A DNA stretch of 64,000 bases from Paracoccaceae bacterium (GTDB lineage Bacteria; Pseudomonadota; Alphaproteobacteria; Rhodobacterales; Rhodobacteraceae), in NCBI GenBank assembly GCA_029243395.1, contig JAQWSE010000002.1, positions 186,001 to 250,000 of the forward strand, read 5' to 3'. Under the pieces are notes generated by a model that did no database searches, had not been told where the DNA came from, and was given only the letters and a program-made list of their open reading frames with translations. Of the stretch, positions 28,746 to 37,782 are shown piece by piece. Both the position numbers and the translations under genes were made by a program. Positions within the stretch are counted from its first letter, which is position 1; each line of letters starts with the position of its first letter.

Positions 28746-28877
28746 TTGACTTTCTCGCAGTATATAAATACTTCCTTCTTGTTTGGTGTTTGTGGCCCTC
28801 GTGAGAGGAAGCCTGTCGCCTGGGATATAAAGCCAGGAAAGGAAAGCATCTTTCATAAACGTTGAAAGGAACCAGCC
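28746..28877 (+). promoter_or_regulatory. rpsD promoter and structured 5' leader
   Basis: TTGACT at 28746-28751 resembles an alphaproteobacterial -35 element, with A+T-rich DNA where a -10 would lie. The transcribed leader holds two stem-loops: 28797-28808, CCTC-GTGA-GAGG closed by a GNRA-type loop, and 28819-28837, CCTGG paired with CCAGG. A leader of this kind is a candidate site for S4 autoregulation, as known for rpsD mRNAs in other bacteria. The hairpins are seen; the regulation is inferred. Confidence 0.45.
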
Positions 28878-29498
28878 GTGAGCAAACGCACCGCTGCCAA
28901 GCATAAAATAGATAGACGAATGGGCGAAAACCTTTGGGGTAGGCCAAAATCTCCTGTGAATAGGAGAGAATATGGACCAGGTGAGCATGGCCAGAGGAGG
29001 AAGGCTAAGCTTTCTGATTTTGGAATTCAGTTACGTGCTAAGCAAAAACTTAAGGGTTATTATGGAGATTTGACCGAAAAGCAGTTTAGGAGAATTTTTT
29101 CTGATGCTGAGAGACAGAGGGGTGATACGGGAGAAAACCTAGTAGGTCTATTGGAGAGAAGGTTGGATGCAGTAGTATATCGTGCTAAATTAGTACCGAC
29201 AATCTTTGCATCAAGACAGTTTGTCAATCATGGTCATATCCTAGTGAATGGTAAAAGTGTGAACATACCATCGTATAGGGTGAATGAAGGTGACACAATT
29301 GAAATAATTGAAAAATCAAAGCAGTTGCCACTAGTCATCGAGGCAGTTTCTCTACCAGAAAGAGATGTTCCAGATTATTTGGATGTTAATCATGGAAAAC
29401 TTCAGGCCAAGTTTGTGAGGGTTCCTTCGTTAGATGAAATTCCATATGCTGTGGTGATGGAACCAAACTTGGTAGTTGAATTTTACGCTAAGAATTAA
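28878..29498 (+). CDS. rpsD: 30S ribosomal protein S4
   Basis: 206 residues from a GTG start with GAAAGGAA upstream. S4 marks: [20 protein letters not shown] (in part) near 14-34, the [10 protein letters not shown] region near 90, and the S4 RNA-binding domain around 94-155 ([16 protein letters not shown]). It nucleates 30S assembly by binding 16S rRNA. Its gene stands alone, outside the alpha operon, as in other alphaproteobacteria. Confidence 0.98.
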   Translation: MSKRTAAKHKIDRRMGENLWGRPKSPVNRREYGPGEHGQRRKAKLSDFGIQLRAKQKLKGYYGDLTEKQFRRIFSDAERQRGDTGENLVGLLERRLDAVVYRAKLVPTIFASRQFVNHGHILVNGKSVNIPSYRVNEGDTIEIIEKSKQLPLVIEAVSLPERDVPDYLDVNHGKLQAKFVRVPSLDEIPYAVVMEPNLVVEFYAKN

Positions 29499-29520
29499 AC
29501 TAAGAAAGACTACGGTAGAA

Positions 29521-29556
29521 TTGACATCAAATTTGTCTATCCTCATTTGATGTCAA
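29521..29556. repeat. Perfect 12-bp inverted repeat after rpsD
   Basis: TTGACATCAAAT (29521-29532) is repeated exactly in inverse orientation at 29545-29556, with 12 bases between. It begins 22 bases after the rpsD stop and 80 bases ahead of the next MFS gene. No T-run follows, so a standard intrinsic terminator is doubtful. It could end or stabilise the rpsD message or be an operator for the downstream gene. Confidence 0.6.
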
Positions 29557-29636
29557 AGCTGAATTGGCCTGGTCGTTCTAGGTTATATTTTCTAAACTTT
29601 ATTGGTAGCAGAATTTTGGCAAAGTAAGGGAGAATT

Positions 29637-30842
29637 TTGGCCTTTAGGTTTGAAATTTTAGGAAAATTGAGGACCACCTCTTTTAATGGGCCCATAATCT
29701 TTCTGACACTTATGGCTATAGCAATGCCAATTTCATATGCAACTTGGTCAGTTTTAATTAATAATTTTGTTGTTGAAACAGCTAATTTTTCCGGAATAGA
29801 GTTTGGATGGCTGCACAGCATAAGAGAAATTCCAGGATTTTTAGCAGTAGGTGTTATATTGGTCCTCCTCTTTTGGCATGAACAGACTGTTGCTTGTCTG
29901 ACACTGCTTCTCCTTGGTTTTGCCACTGCTATTACGACCCTTCTGCCTAGTTTTCAAGGACTTTTGTTAACTACTTTATTGGGCTCTATAGGTTTCCATT
30001 ATTTTGAAACGGTCAATCAGAGTTTGCAATTGCATTGGTTAAATAAGAAAAAAGCGCCCGTTATTCTGGGTGTATTAATTTCTGTAGGTTCTTTGACCTC
30101 TCTCGTAATTTATTCAGTAATAGTTTTTGGTTGGAAGCCTTTGAATTTTTCTTTTGCTTTCATTTTTAGCACTGCAGGTATTGTGACTTTCATCATTTCA
30201 ATTATTGCTTTGTTAGGTTTTAAACAGTTCGAAGTTCCAAAAAAGTCAAAGCCCAAATTTGTATTACGAAAAAAATATTGGCTTTATTATGTGCTTGAAT
30301 TTTTAGCGGGTGCTCGCAGGCAAATCTTTATTGTATTTGCTGTTTTCATGATGGTCGAAAAATTTGGATTAGAAGTAAATGAGTTGACTGCATTATTCCT
30401 TATTAATTTTGTTTTGAATATCTTCTTTGGTCCAGTCATTGGTCTTTTTGTGAAGAGTTCTGGTGAAAGAATAGCTTTAATTATAGAGTATTCTGGTTTG
30501 ATTCTAATTTTTTTGGCATATGCTGGAATTTATCTTTTTGACTTTAGCGTAGCTGTGGCTTGTTGTTTATATGTTTTAGACCATTTGTTTTTTTCAATGG
30601 GAATAGCAAAGAAAACTTACTTCCAAAAGATTTCAGATCCTGAAGACATTTCTCCGACTACGGCAGTGGCTTTTACAATTAATCATATAGCTGCAGTCTT
30701 CCTCCCCCTCTTTTTGGGATACATATGGGTATTAAATCCTGAGGTAGTCTTTTTAGTGGCTGCTGGACTAGCATTTTTTTCATTAATTTTTTCCTTTGTT
30801 GTACCATCAAATCCTAAACCAAATAAGACTACAATTTTTTAA
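29637..30842 (+). CDS. MFS transporter
   Basis: 401 residues with about twelve membrane segments. The start is TTG at 29637, five bases after AAGGGAG. The first helices carry the MALMAIAMPISYATWSVLINNF-like pattern (only parts quoted) and IREIPGFLAVGVI follows. Midway is a basic loop around 200-215 (KKSKPKFVLRKK), as usual between the two six-helix halves. Substrate unknown. It is transcribed in the same direction as rpsD but separated by a 138-bp gap with an inverted repeat. Confidence 0.85.
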   Translation: MAFRFEILGKLRTTSFNGPIIFLTLMAIAMPISYATWSVLINNFVVETANFSGIEFGWLHSIREIPGFLAVGVILVLLFWHEQTVACLTLLLLGFATAITTLLPSFQGLLLTTLLGSIGFHYFETVNQSLQLHWLNKKKAPVILGVLISVGSLTSLVIYSVIVFGWKPLNFSFAFIFSTAGIVTFIISIIALLGFKQFEVPKKSKPKFVLRKKYWLYYVLEFLAGARRQIFIVFAVFMMVEKFGLEVNELTALFLINFVLNIFFGPVIGLFVKSSGERIALIIEYSGLILIFLAYAGIYLFDFSVAVACCLYVLDHLFFSMGIAKKTYFQKISDPEDISPTTAVAFTINHIAAVFLPLFLGYIWVLNPEVVFLVAAGLAFFSLIFSFVVPSNPKPNKTTIF

Positions 30843-30923
30843 AAGCATCTAGGTGAGTTATTTTAGGTGACCTGAGTCATCACTTATTGTAAGATTAAAT
30901 CTTTTATATATGTTGGAGAACAA

Positions 30924-31559
30924 ATGCTGGAAACACAGAGACTTCCAAAAAATAGTAACACCTTTGTACAAGCAAAAAACTTAATGGTTTTTGATCTGAT
31001 TGATAGCCACCTAAAGCATTATGTTTTTGGAAAACCTTTGGCAGTGCAAGAAAGTTTACACTCGAAAATGATAATGTTTGGGATGGGATGTTTCTGGGGA
31101 GTTGAAAAATTATTCTGGAATATTGATGGAGTATTGATGACTGCTGTTGGTTACTCGGCTGGTTCATCTGAATTTCCAAACTACAAGTCTGTGTGCTCTC
31201 AGACAACAGGTCATAGCGAGGTTGTCTTAGTTCATTATAGGCCTGGTACAATTTCTTTTGGTGAATTATTGACAATGTTTTGGGAGTCACATGATCCAAC
31301 GCAAGGAATGAGACAGGGAAATGATATAGGTTTACAATACAGAAGCGGAATTTACACGTTTTCTGAAAACGATCTATCTATGGCTTTGGAAACTAAAGAA
31401 CAGTATTCTGGTAAACTAAAGTCAGCAAGATTTAGCTCTATAACAACAGAAATTTTACCTGCTACCAAGTTCTATTATGCTGAAGAATATCATCAGCAGT
31501 ATTTGGCAAAAAATCCTATGGGTTATTGTGCTTTGCAAGGTACGGGCGTAAATTTTTGA
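30924..31559 (+). CDS. msrA: Peptide methionine sulfoxide reductase A
   Basis: 211 residues. The catalytic Cys is residue 56 in GMGCFWGVEKLFW. YSAGSSEFPNYKSVCSQTTGHSE (quoted in part: GHSEVVLVHY) and FWESHDPTQG complete the MsrA active site. The protein is the long form with an N-terminal extension of about 45 residues like the Escherichia coli enzyme. It repairs methionine-S-sulfoxide in oxidised proteins, using thioredoxin. It precedes prmA by 56 bp of A+T-rich DNA. Confidence 0.95.
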   Translation: MLETQRLPKNSNTFVQAKNLMVFDLIDSHLKHYVFGKPLAVQESLHSKMIMFGMGCFWGVEKLFWNIDGVLMTAVGYSAGSSEFPNYKSVCSQTTGHSEVVLVHYRPGTISFGELLTMFWESHDPTQGMRQGNDIGLQYRSGIYTFSENDLSMALETKEQYSGKLKSARFSSITTEILPATKFYYAEEYHQQYLAKNPMGYCALQGTGVNF

Positions 31560-31615
31560 TACAAAGATATAATTAAAAAAAGTTATTATAGTTCTTTAAT
31601 TAAGGGATATATTAT

Positions 31616-32494
31616 TTGACTACTTATGTTTTGACTGGATTGGTTAACAGTGAAGACTCTGCCCGCAAAATCTGCTCACTAATTGAGAACATTTACCCAT
31701 GTCCTTTGGGAACAGGGTTTTTTGAACTTGATGAGAGAAACTCTACCTGGGAAATAGAGGCATACTTTCAACAGAAGCCTAAATTGGGTGATATAGCCTT
31801 GTTGGAGGGAATTTATAGTACTGAGTTAAGAATCTCTGCTGTGGAAAAGGTTGATTGGGTTTCTGAAGTTCAGAGAAATCTAACCCCGATAGCTATAGGT
31901 AACATTTATATACATGGGGTACATCACAGGGATAAACTCGATCTTAATAAGAAGAATATAGAAATTCAGGCTGCGATGGCCTTTGGTACAGGGCATCATG
32001 CAACTACACGGTCTTGCATTGATTTGTATGTGCACCTCTTAAGAAAAAGATGGGAATTTAGAAATGTGTTAGATATAGGGTCTGGTACTGGGATTCTTTC
32101 AATGGTAGCTGCCAGAACTAAGAAGACAGTTGTTACTGCAATTGATAATGATTTAATAGCTGTTGAAACTACCAGGACCAATTTTTCTAAGAATAAGATT
32201 TCTATAGGGAATTTGGTTTTGAGATCAAACGAATTAAGAAACCCTCTAATTTTTTCAAGGGGAAAATTTGATTTAATTTTTGCAAATATTCTATTCTTAC
32301 CACTAAAAAATATGGTTAAAAGCGTTAGTAGGAATTTAAGAGCTGGTGGTGTGATCATATTGTCGGGTATGTCGCATAAGCAATCAATCCTAGTCGAAAA
32401 GGTTTATGCTAATCATAACTTCAGACGAGTTAAGATAGTTAAAGAAGGACCTTGGACATCCTTGGCATTAAGGTATTTCACAAAGAATAAATAA
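31616..32494 (+). CDS. prmA: Ribosomal protein L11 methyltransferase
   Basis: 292 residues from a TTG start at 31616. PrmA features: AMAFGTGHHATTRSCI near 120-135, motif I VLDIGSGTGILSMVA near 154, DNDLIAVE, and FDLIFANILFLPL near 220. It trimethylates lysines and the N-terminus of L11. The N-terminal substrate-binding domain is shorter and less conserved than in E. coli. The weakly conserved start could allow a later codon. Confidence 0.93.
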   Translation: MTTYVLTGLVNSEDSARKICSLIENIYPCPLGTGFFELDERNSTWEIEAYFQQKPKLGDIALLEGIYSTELRISAVEKVDWVSEVQRNLTPIAIGNIYIHGVHHRDKLDLNKKNIEIQAAMAFGTGHHATTRSCIDLYVHLLRKRWEFRNVLDIGSGTGILSMVAARTKKTVVTAIDNDLIAVETTRTNFSKNKISIGNLVLRSNELRNPLIFSRGKFDLIFANILFLPLKNMVKSVSRNLRAGGVIILSGMSHKQSILVEKVYANHNFRRVKIVKEGPWTSLALRYFTKNK

Positions 32495-32595
32495 CGCACT
32501 TCACAAATAGTATAGCAGTCAACGATTATTCTATTCTTTATACTTTCTTTTTATTATGCTAGCTATATAACAAAACAGACGGTTATCGAGGCAGA

Positions 32596-33117
32596 ATGAG
32601 GATCATTGGAATTGATCCCGGCTTAAGGAAGACTGGGTGGGGAATAATTGAGGCAAATGGTGATGATATTTGCCAAATAGCAAATGGGATTTGTGAAACC
32701 AAAGCCTCAGATGATCTGGCCTATAGATTAAAGACAATTTTCGAAAAGTTGACTAAAGTAGTTGACCTGCATTATCCTGACCAGGCTGCTGTAGAGAAAA
32801 CTTTTGTAAATAAAGATGCAGCAAATACTTTGAAATTGGGTCAGGCTAGAGGAATATGCATGGTTGTCCCCGCACTTGCCGGTTTGACGGTTAAAGAATA
32901 TGCCCCAAATGCAATAAAGAAAGCGGTGGTAGGGATTGGTCATGCCACAAAAGATCAGATAGAATATATGATAAATTTGCAATTTCCTAATACGAAACTC
33001 TATGGAGCTGATGCGACCGATGCCTTAGCTGTGGCTATTTGTCATGCTAGTCATGTCAGATATTCAATGCAGATGCAGAGGAAGTTGATTTCTGTGAGCG
33101 AAGCAAATGATAGGTAA
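32596..33117 (+). CDS. ruvC: Holliday junction resolvase RuvC
   Basis: 173 residues. All four acidic catalytic residues are visible: D7 (IGIDPGL), E67 (AAVEKTF), D139 and D142 (GADATDALA). It cuts Holliday junctions in pairs during recombinational repair. Its 3' end overlaps ruvA by 11 bp, so the ruvCAB genes are one transcription unit. Confidence 0.97.
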   Translation: MRIIGIDPGLRKTGWGIIEANGDDICQIANGICETKASDDLAYRLKTIFEKLTKVVDLHYPDQAAVEKTFVNKDAANTLKLGQARGICMVVPALAGLTVKEYAPNAIKKAVVGIGHATKDQIEYMINLQFPNTKLYGADATDALAVAICHASHVRYSMQMQRKLISVSEANDR

Positions 33118-33799
33118 GATTACGGGAGTAATTGATCATGTCTCTACAGACCACATTTTGGTTGATGTTTCTGGCATTGGCTATGTTATATTTGTAACAG
33201 GCACTACCCTTAATAAACTTCCAGTGGTTGGTCAGAAAATATCCCTATTCACAGAACTAGTCGTGCGAGAAGATCTATTGCAGTTGATAGGCTTTGTTAC
33301 CCCTATTGAACGCGAATGGTACAAACTATTGACTTCAGTACAAGGGGTGGGATCTAAAGCTGCCCTAGCGTTATTAGGGCATATACCAATAAAAACACTT
33401 TCAAGAGCAATTTTGCTTGAAGATTCGGAAACAATTAAAGCAGCCCAGGGAATTGGTCCAAAGATAGCTAAGAGGCTGGTTCTCGAGCTAAAGGGAAAAG
33501 TTCCAAGCATGTTAACATTAGCCGGGCAATCAACTACCATGTCAACCAATGAGCAGGCAATCCTGGAGACACAAGGTGTAGGGAACACATCTGTATTAAG
33601 TGTCAATCAAATTGACCAATCAGAAATAGGCGAACTCGGAAATGCAGAGTTGGATGCTATTTCAGGTCTTGCTAATCTAGGATATTCTCAGATTGATGCA
33701 GCAAAAGTCGTTGCTGAAATTTTGAATCAGTCTAACAGTACTATTAAGGTTGAAGAGTTAATTAGATTGGCCCTCAAAATCTTGGCAACAAAGGGATAA
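33107..33799 (+). CDS. ruvA: Holliday junction DNA helicase subunit RuvA
   Basis: 230 residues. Begins [23 protein letters not shown]-like (in part), with the OB domain, then HhH motifs around 75-130 ([15 protein letters not shown] and [19 protein letters not shown], in parts). The C-terminal domain that contacts RuvB spans about 175-230 ([16 protein letters not shown]). The linker between is longer and Ser/Thr-rich. It binds the four-way junction and targets RuvB. ruvB starts two bases after its stop. Confidence 0.96.
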   Translation: MIGKITGVIDHVSTDHILVDVSGIGYVIFVTGTTLNKLPVVGQKISLFTELVVREDLLQLIGFVTPIEREWYKLLTSVQGVGSKAALALLGHIPIKTLSRAILLEDSETIKAAQGIGPKIAKRLVLELKGKVPSMLTLAGQSTTMSTNEQAILETQGVGNTSVLSVNQIDQSEIGELGNAELDAISGLANLGYSQIDAAKVVAEILNQSNSTIKVEELIRLALKILATKG

Positions 33800-33801
33800 A
33801 T

Positions 33802-34836
33802 ATGGTCAATAGTGATCCGTTACTTAAAGACATTCATGAAAGAGAGGAAAAGCTTTCTTCGACCAGGCCCAAGAGTTTTAGTGACTTCATTGGGCAAAAT
33901 GACATTAAGCGGAATCTTTCTGTCTTTGCAGAGTCTGCTAAACAACGTGATAGTGCAATGGACCATGTGCTATTTTATGGTCCTCCGGGATTAGGTAAGA
34001 CAACTTTAGCTCAGATTATTGCTCATGAATTAGGGGTGAATTTTAAAACATCTTCTGGGCCAATATTAACTAAATCTGGAGATCTTGCTGCTTTGTTGAC
34101 TAACCTAGAACCTAGGGATGTTTTGTTTATTGATGAAATCCATCGACTTAACCCAATAGTTGAAGAAATTCTTTATCCTGCTTTGGAAGATTTTGCACTG
34201 GACTTGATGATTGGAGAAGGCCCTGCAGCTAGATCTGTCAGAATTAACTTACAACCATTCACCCTAATAGGTGCTACTACAAGATTAGGACTTTTGACTA
34301 CACCTCTGAGGGATAGATTTGGTATACCTACCAGATTACAATTTTATCAGGCAGATGAATTGATGCTGATCATAAGGCGGCTAGCAAGTCTATTAGAATG
34401 CCAGATCACAGAAACGGGAGCCTTAGAGATTGCAAAACGTGCCAGAGGCACTCCTAGGATAGCTGGCCGATTATTGAGACGAGTGGTCGATTTTGCTATT
34501 GTTGAAGGTAATGGAGAAGTAACTCGAGATATCGCAGATTTAGCGCTGAGTAGGTTAGGAGTAGATACCTTAGGATTAGATGCTGCTGATCGAAGGTATT
34601 TGCTTTTCCTAAGTGAGCATTACAATGGCGGACCTGTAGGAGTAGAAACTATAGCAGCCGCACTTTCAGAACCTAGAGATGCTATAGAAGAGGTTATTGA
34701 ACCATTTTTGATCCAAGAGGGTCTATTGCAGAGGACTCCTCGTGGTAGAGCTTTAGGTCCATCTGCTTGGTCTCATCTTGGACTAGAAAATCCCAAGTCC
34801 ACAGAGGTGAGTAATGAAGATCTTTTTTCAAAATAA
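33802..34836 (+). CDS. ruvB: Holliday junction branch-migration ATPase RuvB
   Basis: 344 residues. Walker [10 protein letters not shown] near 56-64, Walker [10 protein letters not shown] near 109, the sensor [17 protein letters not shown] near 155 (in part), and the arginine finger region. The C-terminal winged helix ends with RTPRGRALG. It forms hexameric rings that pump DNA through the junction. The gene is 2 bp from ruvA. Confidence 0.98.
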   Translation: MVNSDPLLKDIHEREEKLSSTRPKSFSDFIGQNDIKRNLSVFAESAKQRDSAMDHVLFYGPPGLGKTTLAQIIAHELGVNFKTSSGPILTKSGDLAALLTNLEPRDVLFIDEIHRLNPIVEEILYPALEDFALDLMIGEGPAARSVRINLQPFTLIGATTRLGLLTTPLRDRFGIPTRLQFYQADELMLIIRRLASLLECQITETGALEIAKRARGTPRIAGRLLRRVVDFAIVEGNGEVTRDIADLALSRLGVDTLGLDAADRRYLLFLSEHYNGGPVGVETIAAALSEPRDAIEEVIEPFLIQEGLLQRTPRGRALGPSAWSHLGLENPKSTEVSNEDLFSK

Positions 34837-34883
34837 AGTCTTGGGTAATAATAGGGCTATAATCCATTGGGGATGAGGGAGAT

Positions 34884-35282
34884 ATGAATATCTTTAATTG
34901 TAGGGTTTATTATGAAGATACTGATGCGGCTGGTATCGTTTATTATGCAAATTATCTAAAGTTCATTGAGAGAGCTAGGACTGAGGCTTTAAGGGATTTG
35001 GGTGTTTCTCAAAGTTTTGTTCAAAAAGAATATGGATTAGTTTTTGTGGTGAAGAAAATTTTTGCTGAGTATTGTATGCCTGCAAAGCTAGATGACTTTT
35101 TAAAGATAAAAACAGTGTCACGCAAAATAGGAAAGGTAAGTTTTCAAGTTGAACAGGAAATATTTATAGGGGAAAAAACGACTTTTAAGGCGGAAGTCAA
35201 ACTAGGAGTCATTGATTCCCAAGGTAAACCAAAACAAATACCTGTTAGTATTAAGGATAAAATAGGCCTTTTAGGCAAATAA
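34884..35282 (+). CDS. ybgC: YbgC-type acyl-CoA thioesterase (hotdog fold)
   Basis: 132 residues. The YbgC signature YYEDTDAAGIVYYANYLKF (residues 9-27, in part) contains the active Asp. Later RTEALRDLGVSQ matches the family. It hydrolyses short or medium acyl-CoA esters and in proteobacteria is encoded at the head of the tol-pal cluster. Spacing to tolQ is 66 bp. Confidence 0.95.
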   Translation: MNIFNCRVYYEDTDAAGIVYYANYLKFIERARTEALRDLGVSQSFVQKEYGLVFVVKKIFAEYCMPAKLDDFLKIKTVSRKIGKVSFQVEQEIFIGEKTTFKAEVKLGVIDSQGKPKQIPVSIKDKIGLLGK

Positions 35283-35348
35283 GTGTATTAAAATCTCCAA
35301 TTAAATGTATACTTGCCAAAAATAAAAAAATGATATTGAGGTAAGAGC

Positions 35349-36059
35349 ATGGTTTCGGAGGCTGCATCAACAGTCCAGCAATTGGATTTTTCTTTAATGG
35401 CACTATTTATTAGGGCTACATTAACTGTTAAGCTAGTGATGTTAATTTTATTGTTATCTTCTGTGTGGTCTTGGTCCATTATAATTCAAAAATTTTTTGA
35501 TTACTCTAAGGCTAAAAGAGAAACAAAGTATTTCCAAGATGCTTTTTGGTCTGGTGAGCCACTTGAAGAATTGTCTGAACGCTTAGGTTTTGAACCTAAA
35601 GGTGATAGTGAGAGGGTTTTTGTGGCAGGGATGACCGAATGGAGAAGATCTTATAGACCTGATGGAGAGCTAATTACTGGAGCACAGGCTAGGATTGATA
35701 GAGCAATGAACGTTGCATTGACTAGGGCTAGCGATAAATTAAATTCAGGACTTTATTTTTTGGCTACTGTGGGTTCAACAGCACCTTTTGTTGGTTTATT
35801 TGGAACTGTTTGGGGTATAAAGAATGCTTTCGAAGAAATCGCCCTTCAACAAAGTACAAATTTAGCTGTCGTAGCCCCAGGGATTGCTGAGGCACTGTTG
35901 GCAACGGCTTTGGGCTTGTTGGCTGCAATTCCGGCAGTAATATTTTATAATAAGTTGTCGGGAGACTCTGATAGGATTATTGCGGAGCAAGAGAGTTTTG
36001 CAGACGAATTTCTTCTGATATTATCTCGCCAGTTAGAAAGTAATGGCCGTAGGGACTGA
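35349..36059 (+). CDS. tolQ: Tol-Pal system proton channel subunit TolQ
   Basis: 236 residues, three membrane segments at about 14-37, 140-163 and 176-197. The MotA/TolQ/ExbB domain shows GLYFLATVGSTAPFVGLFGTVWG (quoted in part: TAPFVGLFGTVWG) and EALLATALGLLAAIPA. With TolR it uses the proton motive force to energise TolA at the division site. tolR begins two bases after its stop. Confidence 0.97.
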   Translation: MVSEAASTVQQLDFSLMALFIRATLTVKLVMLILLLSSVWSWSIIIQKFFDYSKAKRETKYFQDAFWSGEPLEELSERLGFEPKGDSERVFVAGMTEWRRSYRPDGELITGAQARIDRAMNVALTRASDKLNSGLYFLATVGSTAPFVGLFGTVWGIKNAFEEIALQQSTNLAVVAPGIAEALLATALGLLAAIPAVIFYNKLSGDSDRIIAEQESFADEFLLILSRQLESNGRRD

Positions 36060-36061
36060 TT

Positions 36062-36529
36062 ATGGCTGGAGGCGCTGCACAAAAAAATATTCAAAGAACG
36101 AGAGGGAGAAGATCCTCCAAAAGAAATGGGCATCGATTAATATCAGAGATCAATGTTACTCCTTTTGTGGATGTAATGTTGGTACTTTTAATAATATTTA
36201 TGGTCGCAGCGCCTTTATTGACAGTGGGGGTTGAAATAAGATTGCCAAAGACAGCTGCTAAAGCATTACCATCAGAGAAAGAGCAGCCCTTAACGTTAAA
36301 TTTAACTAGGGAGAAAGAATTAATACTTCAGGAAAGTGAAATAGAATTCACTGAATTGATTCCGAAACTCAAACAAATTGCCAAACAACGGACAGATGAC
36401 CGGATTTTTCTGAGAGCTGATGGTGAGAATAATTATTCGATTGTCATGCAGATTATGGGGGCTTTGAATAAAGCAGGATTCAATAATATATCGCTGGTTA
36501 CAGAAAGTGGCGGACCTTCATTAGATTAG
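36062..36529 (+). CDS. tolR: Tol-Pal system protein TolR
   Basis: 155 residues. A basic N-terminus (about residues 1-24) precedes one membrane segment with the conserved Asp in INVTPFVDVMLVLLIIFM (near 32-49, Asp near 40), which conducts protons. The periplasmic domain follows. It works with TolQ and TolA. tolA begins 15 bp later. Confidence 0.96.
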   Translation: MAGGAAQKNIQRTRGRRSSKRNGHRLISEINVTPFVDVMLVLLIIFMVAAPLLTVGVEIRLPKTAAKALPSEKEQPLTLNLTREKELILQESEIEFTELIPKLKQIAKQRTDDRIFLRADGENNYSIVMQIMGALNKAGFNNISLVTESGGPSLD

Positions 36530-36544
36530 GGAGAGAAAATCGCT

Positions 36545-37732
36545 ATGAAAAGTGGGTTAGTCATATCGGGATCTGCACACAGCCTATTGCTTATTGTAAT
36601 TTTTACTAAAGGAATATTCTTATTGTCCGACAATCCAAAGTTGTCTGCAAAGAATATGGATGTTTATATCATTTCAGAAGCTGAATTTGATGCTGAAATT
36701 TCAATTCCACCTACTATCAATACTGACCACAAGGTTGATGATCAAAAGTTAGACTCCTCAATAGTAAATTCTCTTGAAGTACTAGCAGACAATAAAATCG
36801 ATGAAATTGAACAACATGAAGTAGATAAAGGACTGGAATCAAAAGCTATGGATACCAAGTCCTTAAATCTTTTGATGGTTGAACCACCAAAAGATGACGA
36901 AAATGAGAACAAATTAGAACCTGACCTGATCTTGGTTAATAATGATATAAAAAAACTGGAAGAGAAAATTATACCAAATTCTAGTGCCTTAGGAAACGAG
37001 GTTAAATCGGTGCAAAACCCGTCGCTTTCAGTACCTATCGCGAGGAATGAAGATAGAATTGATCGAATTGCTTCAGATAATAAGAGTGCTGATAGCATCA
37101 GTGATGCAAATACCCCTGATACTACTGATCCAATTGATGAGGTGCCGGATAAAAATACGGATACTCTGACTGCATCAGAGAACAAGGCAGCTACAACCGA
37201 AATCACTCCAGACGGTGTTAAAGATGCGCCTATAGTTGTTTCAGGCGCATTAGAAAATACTGTGATTCCTCCATCTAGGGAAATAGTCAGAAGTGCTGAA
37301 GAAAATCAATCGGATGAAAAAGAAAATGAACAACTTCACATTGATAAGCTGGTAGCTGCTCTTAATGAGGATCAGGTGCCAAGTCAAACTCCAAAGAGTA
37401 TAGAAATATCCACTATGGAGAAGCTCAAGCTACGAAGGAATATAAACCAATTAATTGGAAGGTACTGGAACAAAGGAATCCTTATTGGAGGTTCAGATTT
37501 TGAGAACCTAGTGATAAGAATAGAAATACTACTTGACAGCAAGGGAAATATAATAGGTGATGTCCGTCCAATTAAACCAGCCGATCCATCTGGACGATAT
37601 CTTATAGCATTTAGGGAAGCAAGTAATGCGATTAAAGCAGTTGGCAGGATACCAATTCCTTCTGAGAAGTATACTAACGGTTTAAGATTAAAATTAACTT
37701 TTGACCCCGCATCAGGAATTAGATTTGATTGA
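36545..37732 (+). CDS. tolA: TolA-like energy-transducing protein
   Basis: 395 residues. One N-terminal membrane segment at about 8-27 and a conserved C-terminal TolA domain at about 300-395 (IGRYWNKGIL, LDSKGNIIGDVRP). The middle, about 60-290, is rich in Asp, Glu, Asn, Ser and Ile, unlike the Ala/Lys-rich long coil of E. coli TolA. It spans the periplasm to reach Pal and TolB. Assignment rests on position between tolR and tolB and on the C-terminal domain. Confidence 0.88.
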   Translation: MKSGLVISGSAHSLLLIVIFTKGIFLLSDNPKLSAKNMDVYIISEAEFDAEISIPPTINTDHKVDDQKLDSSIVNSLEVLADNKIDEIEQHEVDKGLESKAMDTKSLNLLMVEPPKDDENENKLEPDLILVNNDIKKLEEKIIPNSSALGNEVKSVQNPSLSVPIARNEDRIDRIASDNKSADSISDANTPDTTDPIDEVPDKNTDTLTASENKAATTEITPDGVKDAPIVVSGALENTVIPPSREIVRSAEENQSDEKENEQLHIDKLVAALNEDQVPSQTPKSIEISTMEKLKLRRNINQLIGRYWNKGILIGGSDFENLVIRIEILLDSKGNIIGDVRPIKPADPSGRYLIAFREASNAIKAVGRIPIPSEKYTNGLRLKLTFDPASGIRFD

Positions 37733-37782
37733 TTGATTCAGAAAGTTAACCATCACATGATAAGAAGGAAAAAAAATATCTC

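Noticed and set aside
28639-28988. Two minus-strand frames over the rpsD start and leader
   Set aside because: They overlap the confident rpsD start and show no family similarity.
36742-37206. 154-codon frame antisense to tolA
   Set aside because: It is the mirror of the acidic tolA middle section, giving a Ser-rich product with no motif; a shadow.
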